This document shows, one piece after another, positions 10,501-22,600 of a stretch of 64,000 bases of DNA. This DNA is from Triatoma infestans (Eukaryota; Arthropoda; Insecta; Hemiptera; Reduviidae): NCBI GenBank assembly GCA_011037195.1, contig JAAEAF010001907.1, positions 142,727-206,726 of the forward strand. The letters are read 5' to 3'. The notes beneath the pieces are model-generated. The model made no database searches and was not told the DNA's origin. It saw nothing but the letters and a program-made list of their open reading frames with translations. Numbering within the stretch: the stretch's first letter is position 1; every line of letters starts with the position of its first letter. A program made the position numbers and the translations under genes.

Positions 10501-13500
10501 AACATGTGATAATATATTTAAAATCCCATTTTTATGAAAACTTACGTTTTCAATGAAACGTTTTAGAATTCTGATAATATGGAAAAATAATAATAAACAT
10601 GTAGATACTAGATATATGGGAAGGGAGTGGTAATTAAACCAAAGCCTCTGTACAAATATATTATTATGTGCTTCCTTCTTGGTGGCACTGTTTGCACATA
10701 GACTATACAGCAGTAAGAGGGAAGGGATTAGCTCAGTTGTTAGCGTACTGAACTCCCCTCGCGGAGATCCCGGCTTCGAGTCCAGCAGTGCTGCCCTTAG
10801 ATTTTTTTCTTCCTAGGAGCCTCTACAGCTCACTGTCCGGTGATGGGCAGTGTTGTCTGTAAAAAGAGGGCACTGTCCCGAGGCCGGCAGTGCACTGAGA
10901 AGGCTCTGGGCGCAAATGACAACAGATGTTAAGGCGCTTAAATTAAAAAAAAAAATGCTAGTAATTCCACATAGTTACATAAAATTCAAACAAAAGTTAT
11001 AAAAAAAATAATTAGACATTACCAAAGCATATCGAAATAATCACCTAAATTCTAAACTTAAATTAGAAGCCTCGATCTAAGGGCCATATTAGTTATTAGA
11101 TATACAACTACGTATAACTATTGAACTATTGCATCAATTCAGTTAGGGTTTTGCTCAAATATTGAGAATATAGTTCTGCATGAATGTTCTGTATTTCATA
11201 GAATTTAGTATAACAGAAGCGGAGACATAGGATGCCAAATTTTGGTTTGGGGTGACTGCAAGATGTAACATCTGAAAATACAACTGCGTATACTTGTCGA
11301 AGTATTGAATCAATTTGGTTGGGTTTTTGCTCAAATATTAAGAATGAGTTCTGTATGCGTGTTGTAAATTTCATGGCTTTTCGTTTAATGGAAGTGGAGA
11401 TTTATAATTCCAAATCTTGGTTTCCCGAGGGTCTGCTAGATGTTGGATCTGAAAATACAACTACATAAACTGTTACTATTGCATCAATTCTGTTCGGTTT
11501 TTGCTCAAATACTTATTGAGAATGTATTGAATAGATTTTGACGCGCCTTAAATTAAAAAAAAAAATCCACATATCTGTCCTGCAGCATAACAATATTATT
11601 TAACTAATAAGATTATTCAATAAATTTTGGTTTTCAAAATGTACTAAACTTCATATTGAGTGTCAATATTGCATGCATTTTTTCAGATCATCTTTCAAAT
11701 AATACCTTTAAGTATTTTGCAGTCTAACCGAAAATGATGACCTCCAGCTTACATTTCTGATATGTTGAACCATCTATCGTGGACGGATGCTGATCCAATC
11801 ACATTTTAATGATCAGAGATATTTTCCGTGATAGCCTGCTTCTTTTTGTTGCCATCGACCAGTTTCGGGCGTACGCCTATCATCAGGATATTTTTTGTCA
11901 AACAGTGTGATAACATAGCCTTGCACAGAGCAAATTTAGTGTATGTTATAATACTGTTTGACAAAAAAACATCCTGATGATGGGCGAACGCCCGAAACCG
12001 GCCGGTGACCTCAAAAAGAAGCAGGCTATCACGGGAAATATCTCTGATGCTTTCCAGCTCTGCGGAACCAACCAAAATATATTTTAATGTTTTTTTTTGT
12101 TTTTTTTATTATTGTTCATATTAATATAGAGTCTGACAGAAAAAGTTTTTTTTTTGGAGCTGTTTCGACTTTTAACAGAAATTTAATTTTTGTGGAGGTG
12201 GTAGATTCGATATACAGGAGCAGTTCATCTTTCACGGATTATGGAATGGAATCAACACACCAGTACTGAAAACGGGTTCTGTTTACAATATGCTTCCTGC
12301 CAACGTTTTGTTTAACATGTATCCTGTAGAAAAAATACAAACATTTATATGCCACTTTCTACGGTTCTTAGTGACTGAAATGATACTATTTCACATATAT
12401 GGAGTGGACAGTTGACTGTCACTTCTTTCTCTTATGGCCCTTTCCAAGAGTTAAAGAAGTTCCAAAAACATCTGTCGGATCAAAACATCCATTAAAATTC
12501 AAGGCCAAGATATAGGAAATAGATCTAAGGAACATACAATACGGTGTCAATATCTATCATCAAAATTCAACACTCTAGTCTCCTAGCAACCTATGCAGCG
12601 CAGCAGCAGTATTGTAAAAATAATGCAATTAAAATATTCGAAATTTTTTTATTGCACTATTATTTTGATGAGCTGCCAGTTTTAAGAGAAGTCATCAGCC
12701 AATCCTGAAGATTATAGTTTTCAGGCGGCAATATTTGTGTCTACTTTCATTAGGGAGTAGTGTTAAGTTTTATTTAAACAAGTACATGTTTACTTGCGAT
12801 TTTTTTATTGAAGGACATTGATATAAATTATAGAATGTAATGCATCTTTAGCTTACTCGCACCTGTTATAAAGATAAGATATTCGACATAAAAAAACAAA
12901 TTCAGTTTAGTTGTTAGCACTTTGACAAAGGCTAGAAAAAATAAGAAACACTGAATTTCATCCAATATTTATTACATACTACTTCATATTTTCTTTGATT
13001 TAACAAATCAAACAACTGATGTCTGTAATTTTCGATAGAAATGGTTTGATTTATTGTGAAATAATACAAATACATTAAAATACCTTGAATCCAGCTTTTT
13101 TAAATGCTTCCACAATATATGGATATCCAACTCCATGCATAGCAGTATAAGTGATATTAAAAGGTGCGTTGAGATTTTTCTCTCTAACAACTACATTTTT
13201 GCCAATAATCTCGAAATAATCCCTCATAACCTCTTCTAAAGGATCGATTAGTTTCTTATTATCATTTAGTATTGATAAATCCCATACACCTTCTTCTGGC
13301 TTTAAATTCTCTTCTATACACTTGGTAATACCTTTATCATGTGGTGAGATAATCTATAATAAATTAATTTAATTAAAAAGTACAATTTGTCGGATATTAC
13401 AAATAAAAAAAGGTAAGGCAATCAATAAGTCTAGAGCATAATTCATTAAATGAAATTTCTATAAACAAAATTTGACAGTATTAATTAATTTATTTTCATT

Positions 13501-15634
13501 GAATGAATCAAGCATTTTCGGATTTATTCTCAAATGCTTTCGATTAAACAATTCTACATTGAAACATTATTTAATTTGTGGTATTAGGTATTTGGCTATT
13601 ATTAACTATGGTTAATTTGGTGACTAATTTTTCTTTATATCCTAAATATTAAAAATAAGTTTTTAGCAAATTTTTTTTTTTTTAAAAATATGACTATGTA
13701 AGATAGCTTAAATATACAAAATAGCAAGAAGCTCAAACTAGAAATACAGTTTATCCATCACCAGAATATCTGTATTTCTATCAAAATGGTCAACAAAATG
13801 TGTAATTTTACTGAATTTTTTATTCCATGTTTTTCTCAAAAAATGGCCATTTGCTTTAAATCTCATTATGAACACACTACAAAAGGCCCCATGTATATGT
13901 AGTAGGCCTATCTCTTACTGAAAACATTTTTTCTGTATAATTCATTTTACGGAGCAGTTAGGAAGGTTGTGTGGCCAAACATTTTCTTGATTACCATTTC
14001 AGGATTAACATATTGGTTAGTATTCAGGACAAGTAAATATTTAGTAAATTTCCAGTTAGATGAAACTTTGTCGATTAGAACTTTTAAGAGTTTTTTGTTT
14101 ATTTTCTATTACTACTATTAGAGGAAGTATTACGATTGCAATATGTTAATTCTAAAAACAAAATAAGAGAAAATAAAAAAGTTCAAACTCATTATCTCTA
14201 TAGAGTAGAAATGGGCGTTTCCTTAAGGTGAAGTGGACTGGGCACTTTTTCAGAGATCCTAGCTGATATACCCTCCAGACGATACGAACAACACTTACAC
14301 TGACAACCCGGCCCTCAGAGAAGTTGATATGAGCAACTTATTTGGGTTTAGCAGTAGCAAACAAGCAAACTAGCTCATCATTACACAAAAACTCACTCAC
14401 ACACATTGTACACTTTCTTTTTTGTAGACTACTATATTCTGTATACAATCATTACAAATATAATCATTGACAATTAAGAGAGTCATAATAGATCCTACGC
14501 TTAACTGGATTTTGTTTTACTGTCCCTCCATTTACACATTTGTCTCTATCTATCTAAAACAAGGGAATCCCATACGGATATTGAGATCATCATCATAAAC
14601 TAGAAATCACTTCAGGATTTTTTCTACATAAAAAACTAAATTTCAGAAGTACATGCAAAGTTTGACATTTATCTTTCCTCTTAGTGTATAATTTATAAAT
14701 AATTACGATTCCACTATTTAGGAAGCATGAAAATTTATATAAATACTAAAGTTAAATTCAGAAAAAAAATGAATGTTGAGATTTTTCATAAATATATTTA
14801 CAATTGAATAACGTTTGTTTTGTGCACTTCTATTGCAAGCTAATAATACAACATTTTTAAAAATAAATGACCAGATTTACAAGATAGATAGTGCTGTCAA
14901 CCTGTTTCAATAAAAAAAAAAGAAATTACTTAAAAAAACCGTAATCTTACTTGTGCTCCATTATTCCAATAAACTTTGTAACCATTATCCTCTTTAGGAT
15001 TGTGCGATGCGGTAACCATAACACCAACTGCCGCTTGATATTTCGTTACACCAAATGGTACAAAAGGTGTTGGACAAACTTTTGAATAAATATAAACAGG
15101 AGAACCAGCCCGCAAAAATATCCCAGCAGTCAGTTCTGCAAAACTATTGTAATTTAGGAGTATTATATATCGAAATATGGATAAAAAGAAGCAACGGCAA
15201 AACAAGAAAAACAAATAATATACCGTTTACTATTGTGCCTGCCATCATAGCCAATTACTAGACCATTCTTCAGAACCTCTACTGGTTTTGTTAAAAGATA
15301 CTTTAAAAGTCCTTGGGCTGTTTGTATTATAACAAGATCATTCATCTGTGAATATCCAGGTCCCATTCGACCCCTTAATCCTGCAGTTCCAAATTCCATT
15401 CTAAGTAGAAATAATTTTTCCAATTCCGTCTTGTCATTTTGCGCCAACAATTTATCTACTTCTGATTTCATTTTTTCATTCTGAAAAAAGGAAATAAAAG
15501 AGCAAGTTTTTTGGGGAGGAATATAAGTTTTTCTCTTTCAAAAATAGTTTCCATCTTACCTTATTCCATGTGATCCATTCATTAATTTTAGATGATAATT
15601 TGTCATCCATTATAGTTGTTTGTTCTTGTGCCAT
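7557..15634 (-). CDS. PGM2: Phosphoglucomutase-2 (phosphopentomutase, PGM2)
   Basis: PGM2 interconverts ribose-1-P and ribose-5-P (and glucose-1-P and glucose-6-P), linking nucleoside breakdown to sugar metabolism in the cytosol. Exons are 15634-15560, 15480-15224, 15143-14951, 13353-13084, 10467-10283, 10202-10028, 9944-9721, 8218-8098, 8008-7782 and 7659-7557. All introns are GT-AG and the exons join in frame to 609 aa (human 612). Hallmarks are the phosphoserine loop TASHNP with Ser157, the Mg2+ loop DPDADR (Asp314, 316, 318), the sugar-binding FAFEEAIG, and the phosphate-binding loop RTSGTEPK (555-562). The start taken is the ATG at 15634; an in-frame ATG at 15667 would add 11 residues with no family support. 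Three introns carry repeats (SINE, ~175-bp array, foldback). The gene is divergent from STARD10. No defect is seen. Confidence 0.95.
8219..9720 (-). other. PGM2 intron 7, no recognisable content
   Basis: This 1.5-kb intron lies between exons 7 and 8. Its reading frames are short and show no family motif. No inverted repeat or SINE was found. Confidence 0.45.
10715..10957 (+). mobile_element. tRNA-derived SINE, copy A (in PGM2 intron 4)
   Basis: The head has a pol III A box (TTAGCTCAGTTGTTAGCG) and a B box (CTTCGAGTCC) about 35 bases on, as in a tRNA gene, but no tRNA cloverleaf closes. An unrelated body of about 150 bases follows, then an A-rich tail (TTAAATTAAAAAAAAAAAT). It lies antisense to PGM2. 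A diverged sister at 18632-18825 shares the body, which supports a dispersed SINE family over a lone tRNA pseudogene. Confidence 0.8.
10958..11541 (+). repeat. Tandem array of ~175-bp repeat, about 3 units
   Basis: The segment GCATCAATTC...TTTTTGCTCAAATA recurs at 11131, 11308 and 11481, giving periods of 177 and 173 bases. Each unit also holds a GGATGCCAAATTTTGGTTT-type block and an ATCTGAAAATACAACT block. The array lies in PGM2 intron 4 between two copies of the A-rich segment TTAAATTAAAAAAAAAAAT (10938 and 11548). The unit is also found, in a palindromic layout, at 32437-33475. Reading frames through it are a by-product of the repeat. Confidence 0.85.
11853..11890 (-). ncRNA. Hammerhead-like ribozyme motif (foldback copy 3, left arm)
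   Basis: On the minus strand TATC (11890-11887) can pair with GATG (11856-11853) as helix I. CTGATGA (11886-11880), an extra T, GGC/GCC closing the loop GTAC, and GAAA (11866-11863) follow. The next segment ACTGGT is one change away from the palindrome ACCGGT seen in other copies, and a C sits at the expected cleavage position (11857). Core bases match the hammerhead pattern. Activity is not shown. Confidence 0.5.
11970..12007 (+). ncRNA. Hammerhead-like motif with mutated cleavage triplet (foldback copy 3, right arm)
   Basis: CATC (11970-11973) pairs with GGTG, allowing one G-T wobble. CTGATGA (11974-11980), T, GGGC/GCCC around loop GAAC, and GAAA (11994-11997) are all present. The expected ACCGGTC reads ACCGGCC, so the invariant U before the cleavage site is C. 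By hammerhead rules this copy should not cleave. Confidence 0.45.
13354..14950 (-). other. PGM2 intron 3, no clear feature
   Basis: A 1.6-kb AT-rich intron. A segment near 14237-14290 (CACTTTTTCAGAGATCCTAG) resembles one at 23092-23112 (CCACTTCTTCAGAGATCTTG), perhaps relics of one dispersed repeat. Nothing codes for a recognisable protein. Confidence 0.4.
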
Positions 15635-17274
15635 AATGTAAGTTTTATTTGCTAATGCACAATGCAAGTCGCCTTTCCACTGACTGAGCAGATGTTCTTA
15701 TCACAATAATGCAAAATTTTTCGAAAAAAAAAGTGGAGGGAGGTTCATTCGTAAACGGACATTTGAATTATTAACATATAAAATACAATACAGGTTCTGA
15801 TAGCAACAAATGCGAAATAAATATTATATAATTTTGTTTTTCTTACTCGCACAAAAACCTGTATATATAGTATTTCCTGGTCAATCTAAGCACAGTAAGA
15901 AAGACCGTAACTGACCGGACAGTTTTACCTTGAATTTGTTATTACGATCACTGAATCGATGATAAAGGGCGTGTTATTTCTGTGATAAGGAGAAAGTAAT
16001 TTAACAAAAAATATTACGTAATAATGAATTAATAGCTACTGTGACATAAATGAGTACCGCTAAAATGTTTCTATTCAATAATTTGACTAATTTCTTTAAT
16101 TATCTGTCACAAAAATGCTTATGTACAGTAAGTTCAAAAAACATAGTTCTTATTTTCAGTTCTTTCTGATTGAATAACAGCATAGTTTCGGGATAAATTC
16201 TACAAGTAATTGGCGGATATGAAATATCATTTTTCATGTCATTATTAAAACATTTTAATAATAAATAAGCTTTAAAATAGCCCAACCTATATTTAATTCC
16301 TTTTATGTAATATATATATACAAAGAATACATGAAAGGATGATCTGTATCATTTCTTAGAGATTGCCAAACCTTCGGCATACACTGTCTATGTCTTTTAT
16401 CAAACTGAAATAAAAGTTATATTGGAAACTGGTCTATACTTTAATAGTTTAGATCAGCTTAGATGGTATAAATTAACCAGTTTCAATAGCAAACATTCCT
16501 TGATTGCGGAATGATGTAAGAACTTAATGGCACTCAGGGTTTTAATATTTTCATTTCTACTTACTTTGCTATTCGGCTATTTAGAAAAATATTTTCACTA
16601 CTTCCTCTGACACTATTTCTAAATCAAATTAAAATGTTTTGCTGATGTTTGATCCTTTAACATAGCACACTCCAGACTGTATTCCTGAAAAACACAGATA
16701 TTTCTCGTTTAAGATATCAAATGCAGAAATAAGGCAAATTGAAGAACGAAGAACTTGTCTAATTTATTAAAACAATGACACGTCAAGATGATGTTTTTTG
16801 GGCAATATCATCAACTATTCTAAGTTGTTTCTCAAGTGGAGAGTTTCTAACCTATTTCTTAAAGAAATTTGAGAATTTAGTAAATATTTAATTACTCCTG
16901 CAATTAAACGGCATTGTAATTGCCACTATTTCCCTTCCGTCTTGAAGAGTCCTATCAATATTAAGAAGCGGGAGGGGGTTTGGACTGATTGTTGTACATT
17001 AGTTATCGGTGGAAATCAGCTGGTGATAGACAGACAGGAATTCAAATATTTCTTACCCATATCACTACAATTTGTTTGTGTTTGTTTATTATTTTGTGCC
17101 TTTTTTTTTAATTTCGGCATGCATCGCATCCTAAAAAATGTTTACAAATTATTCGTCCAAATATTCCGTGGGAACTGTGTGAAATATATTCCTTGTTAAT
17201 TATTGTACACATTTGAATTTAATGGAAATACTTGTGAATGTTTTTTAGTATAATTTCATAATTCAAGTACCCGA
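15635..17274. other. Divergent spacer between PGM2 and STARD10
   Basis: The two start codons point away from each other across about 1.64 kb, so both promoters should lie here. No convincing TATA, initiator pair or GC-rich core stands out by eye. Reading frames inside are short and unremarkable. Confidence 0.55.
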
Positions 17275-19621
17275 ATGGAAATTGGGGTCGTCAGAGTTGC
17301 AGAGGATAAAGATTTTTCAAGTTTGAAAGAACTTTTAGATAATCATACGGGATGGAAATTAGACTATCATAAAGGGCCAATTAAAGTTTGGACAAAAACT
17401 CTTCCCAACACTAATTTTAAAATGATTAAGGTAAAGATATTTTACTTTAACAAACATCAGTTATTATTATCAGATTACAAAATGAATTATTGTTGTTTCA
17501 CTATCAAAAAGGTTTCATTTAACTTTTAAGTGGATATGTTTTTTTAACGATTAAAACTAATTTTCCTTTCTATTTAGGTATTAGCCACATTTCCAGACAT
17601 ATCACCTGAAGTGATGTACGATGTATTGCACGATCCAGAGTACAGAAAAGTTTGGGATCAGCATATGATTGAATCACACGATATTGGTTTCCTAAATCCT
17701 AACAACGACGTTGGATATTACTCTAGTAAGACATGTTTTTAGTACCTACTTTGATTTTTAGTTCTGAAGACCAGAAATCAAACGGTGGATTTGCATGCTC
17801 AGAAGTGAAACTAAACTAATTTTTAACAAAAAATTTAACATTTTGCCTTTCTGATTGAACTAATGGGGAATACTGCTCTATTTCACAACCTGCGTCAGAG
17901 ATTTTGAACACTAAAAAAAATCGGCTTCCCTTATAATTGAACCACTTACAAGCGACTAAATAATTGTTTTTTAATATGTACTATTCATAGTGTTGTCCAT
18001 AGGGCTGAAGTAAAACATTTCAGATCAAGGGAATTTTCTTCGAATGTATCGTGAAGTCGTCGGAGAACTCCTTTAATCTGAATCTCATAGAGCTTAGGTT
18101 TATAAAGTTCCTATTATTTGTTTCTCATTATTGCAGTGTCTTGTCCAAGCCCATTGGCCAACAGGGACTTTGTCTTACAAAGATCATGGCTTGATCTGGG
18201 TTCTGAGAAGTATATATTGAATCATTCTGTCTATCATATAAGTTATCCACCAAGAAAAGGTTTTATTCGTGCCACATCCTATCTTACAGGTCATTTTATA
18301 ACTTTTATTTCTGTGTATATGTATATGTTTTACAATTTATTATTCATGTAAAAGAAAAAATGAAAATAGGTAAAATAGTAAGAACTATTTGCTCACAAAT
18401 TAGGTATCATGCATTAAACATTTGTAGTTATTACAAAAGTTGCTTGTTCTATTGTATTACAGTTTCTAGGGTTATGAATTATATATTAACTTAAGCACTG
18501 TAACAACTAACACTATGTGCATGTTAGATTAATTTCCACTTAAAAATATATCTGGGAAAACTAATTATTCATGTAAAACTACTTCATGGCTGTTATTATA
18601 CGTAACATAATATTAAATTTTGCCAGAGATAGTGCGGTGAATTGATAGTGGAGGCCCAAGTTCCAGTCCAGGCAATGCTCTTAGATTTTCTCGCTCTGTT
18701 TCTACAATTCACTGCCCACAGATAGACCGTGTCGTCTAGAACGTAGAATATTACCTGAAGACCAGCATTGTACTGAGAAGAATTCGGGCGCCAATGGCCA
18801 TAATAAATAATAATAAATGTTGCAAAATAACCTCCTGATGCCAAATATTTAAGTAGAATTTATTCTATGTAATTACTGAACTCAGTACGAAGCAAAATGT
18901 TGAAAACGAAATATTTTAAACATATATAATGCGAGATAACTTTTGGGCTCAAAAGGTAACAAGATTGTAGCGTACTTATAAATTCTCTTCATATCTCAAT
19001 CTGAACCATTCTTAATAAAATTAATTGGTCACTAGAGCACATATTCAAAAAACGGTTTTGTTCGTCTAGCTTCCAAATAAAGACTATATCAAAGCGAGGT
19101 ATATGGATCATTTATCGTACATCTTTGAATAATACATGACATTTTTAACTTTTTGATGGAAGGGCAGTTTAAGGATGCGAAGGGCCCTATTCATTAGTTT
19201 TTGTACAACTATAAAATAAGGATGGAAAATGATAATAATGACTTTTTGGACATAGAAGTCATTTGTAACAGTCGAGATATATGCTATGACTTGAATAAAT
19301 ATATTTCAGTTTATAGCCAAGGATTTTAGCTAATGAAACCACATATTTTTCACCAGTTTAGAAAACTTCTAACGTATGGCTGAAGCGTGCGTAGTAAACA
19401 TGATGAATAAACCTGTTGTGAAACTTCCACAACGTTCTGTATTCCGCATTTCTTAATTTCTTAGCGACAGTTTTTCTTCAAACAGGTTTCTCATGCCTTC
19501 CTCAAAATCCAAAACTTTATTTTTTCGGAATAATGTTTCAACTAAAAACTGTACACACATACATGCATACATACACACAAACACACACACACACACACTC
19601 TCTCTCTCTCACACACACACA

Positions 19622-19673
<52 letters not shown>

Positions 19674-22600
19674 CGTAGCGTGTTTTTTTTTTTTAGTTTA
19701 GAGAAAATTCTGGACTACAAGACATACCTTCGAGCAAAATTTTTTATGTACAGTTTCCTCTAGGGACAACGAACAGAAATATCCAGTTTAAACTTGTTAA
19801 TATTTTTTCGCAAATAGAGGGCCCACAATTTATTATACCGCGTGATTATTGAGTTCTGGAAATTTAATAAAATACAATATTTTCACTTATAACAAGAGAA
19901 TAAGTAATTTATTCGTGCTAAGGCAATTACATAAAACACTGATTTCTCCTACGCCTCTTGAAGTTTTTTAAATAATAATATTTGTTTTGAACAATCTGCC
20001 CGGAAAAGTTATGTTTTTGAATTAACAATAAATACCCTATGTGAGTAGAGTAGACAATGGCAACGAAGCAATACAAGAATATAATCAGAAAACAAACATG
20101 TTTGAACGATTCTTTCAATTTTTAAAGTAATTATTGCTGCTTAATATTCTTCCAAATTAATATATATAATTAAATAAATAAATAAATAAAACAACTTCAT
20201 TTTATAGCTGCAGTTTTTATATAATGTTATTAACCGAAGTATAATACACACTAGTCTTAGATATTAAACGATGTTATTTTTTATAATTTATTAGTCAGGG
20301 CTTGAACCCTTTGCGGGTACAACTCTCCATATCCAGTCGGCCCTGAGAAATATAAAATGGAAAAATAATAGACATAAAGCCTACTCTTTTTTTATTTCTG
20401 GGACTATTTCGTTACTTGTTTATATTGGCTAATTTGAAAAGAAGTATGTTTAAAAAAAAAGATATCATAGTATTATTAAAGAAGAGAACTAAAAAGTAGA
20501 AACAGCTGATTCTGTATTGTGCAGATTTATTGACACACATTGTATAATTTGGAATAAATGTTTGACCCTTTTTTTTATTTTAAAATTACATTATCCACTG
20601 CTTTTCTCCACTAAATAGCTAATCGCTTTTTCGTCGCTCATCATTGCCATTGCTGTTCGAAACAGTTATCTATATTATCTTAGTAGATAATACTGATTGT
20701 ATTATCTTTATTAATTTTTAGTAATTTTGTTTGGTTTCTATTTTATTTACTTTTAAAGCCCATATTTATACTATTTGAAAAAATTATAATCTGATAAGAT
20801 TAAAGTCATTTTCACTATGAGATCTTTCAACATTGAAATTAGTCATGAACTCATGAAGTTCATGACTATTATTGAAATAATTTATTGTTTTCTATATCCA
20901 ACGAAAGGTATTAATTCCAGTCCCCTTTCCCGAATATATATTTTTAAGTGGAAATATACTTTAAAACTATGTAAATACTAAATACTGATTTATCAAAAGC
21001 TAACATTATATAATTTCCTACAGAACCTTAGCTTATATTTTTATTTCTTAGATTAAATACATATATTAAGTTGCATTACCGAATTTGTTATAGTTCACAA
21101 CGCACATAGAATATGAATTAGCTAAACAAACATACGTTTTGTTTTCAAAAACAATAATTAAATAGTTGATATTTTTTAATAAAATTATCGAATATAGTTC
21201 GATAGTTCCTTATTTTCGATTTTCTTTTAATATCCCTTTTAAACATGGTACATAATTTAATTTATAGAATTGATGGTCCCTTTAGGATTTTTAGTGAGAG
21301 TGAATACACACACTGGTGGCTGTAATTTAGGATATATATCACAAACAGATCCTCAAGGCACACTACCTCCTTGGCTTGTCAATAGGGTTACACAGATATT
21401 TGGTCCTAAGGTAAAGAATTCGCAAATATTCATTAGTTAATAATTAACTGTTCGCATGGAATCCGTTTACGAAATAAATCTAATGGAAACACAGGAAAAG
21501 AGTTCAATAAAAAAAAGTAAAATCGTCAGCAATATAAATAAAAATATAGTTTTTCAAATGACCTACATATTAATATTTATTGCGTATTTAAGCAATCGAT
21601 TCAGTCATTACAGTACTTTGATAAAATTAATTTCACAATCAAAATACCCTTGTACAAATGCATATTAAACTCATATAGCGTAAACTATTTCGAACTTATA
21701 CTTTCCTAAGTGAATACCTTTGTAAATATAATGTTTGTTGGTTGCATGCAGTTTGGTCTCATCTAACAAAAAAAAATTATTATTTTTAAAGACCATTTCT
21801 CATCAAACTAGAGACAATCTCACATTCAGTGGATTCAGTCTTTCTTCAATTCGTTTATGTAGTGGTTTTCTACTGTGAAATACATCAGTCGAGATCCCAA
21901 TGCATGAATTATTGTCAGAAATGATTTGGCTTGCACTTGTTATTATTGAATGTGAGTGACTAGACTGGATCCAGTCTGATGCGAAATGAAAAAAAGTAAC
22001 ATTATTTTAATAAAATAGGTGTTTGGGTCTGCAATGATGGGCTTTATCTGAGATTGTGTCCTTTCATAATGGAGAAAGAAGCTTGCAGTGATGGACCCAA
22101 TCTCTTGCTATATGTATTAGAAAAAACCTTGATGGTACATTGGTTGAATTATTCGACCATATTATTTATATAAATTTAAATAATTATAGATTAATAGATT
22201 TGTTTTCTTGTCTTATCCAATGAAAAAGTTACTTATCTCAGAATCAAAGATTATAAGAGTTGTTTGGTCATTAGGAGTTGATTTTTGCTCTTTAACATTA
22301 GTTTCCTTGTAATTATTATATTAGAGGAAGAGACCAAATCTTGCGCTATCCAAAGCTCCTCTAGGGCATAATAGCTTTTCCAACATAACTGCAAAAGGCC
22401 AGCTTTAAAGCAGTAATTACATGCAGATTTCCTAAAATACACAGATGCCTCCACAAACCGGCCAGTAACTTTGGAGGAAACAGCTTGAGCTCGTCGACTG
22501 AATCATATTTCAGCCAAAGATTATGAACGTCATTTCCTAACCTTTATAGCATGTTATAAAATGAATGTGTATTTCTCCTTCACTCGAAGTCCTCAAAAGT

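Larger units (their letters stand above)
11803..12089. mobile_element. Foldback element, copy 3, with possible 9-bp target duplication
   Basis: The left arm (about 11812-11915) and right arm (about 11950-12060) are reverse complements sharing GATATTTCCCGTGATAGCC-type ends, the GGGCG/CGCCC hairpin and the GTTTGACAAAA block. The central loop holds TTGCACAGAGCAAATTTAGT. ATTTTAATG occurs at 11803-11811 and again at 12081-12089, just outside the element, so it may be a target-site duplication, although the left outer end is shorter than the right. The element lies in PGM2 intron 4. Confidence 0.85.
11568..13083 (-). other. Remainder of PGM2 intron 4
   Basis: Apart from foldback copy 3 (11803-12089) this part of the intron shows only AT-rich sequence with short reading frames. 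Confidence 0.45.

Noticed and set aside
15635..15667. Upstream in-frame ATG of PGM2 (11 extra residues)
   Set aside because: The extension has no family support and the downstream ATG gives the usual length. Not excluded without RNA data.
19493..19763. Two overlapping open reading frames
   Set aside because: They are translations of the CA/CT microsatellite.
20294..20346. Possible tRNA on the minus strand (GGGTTCAAGCCC)
   Set aside because: Only about 53 bases lie between the closing TCAGGGC/GCCCTGA arms, with no A box or anticodon arm.
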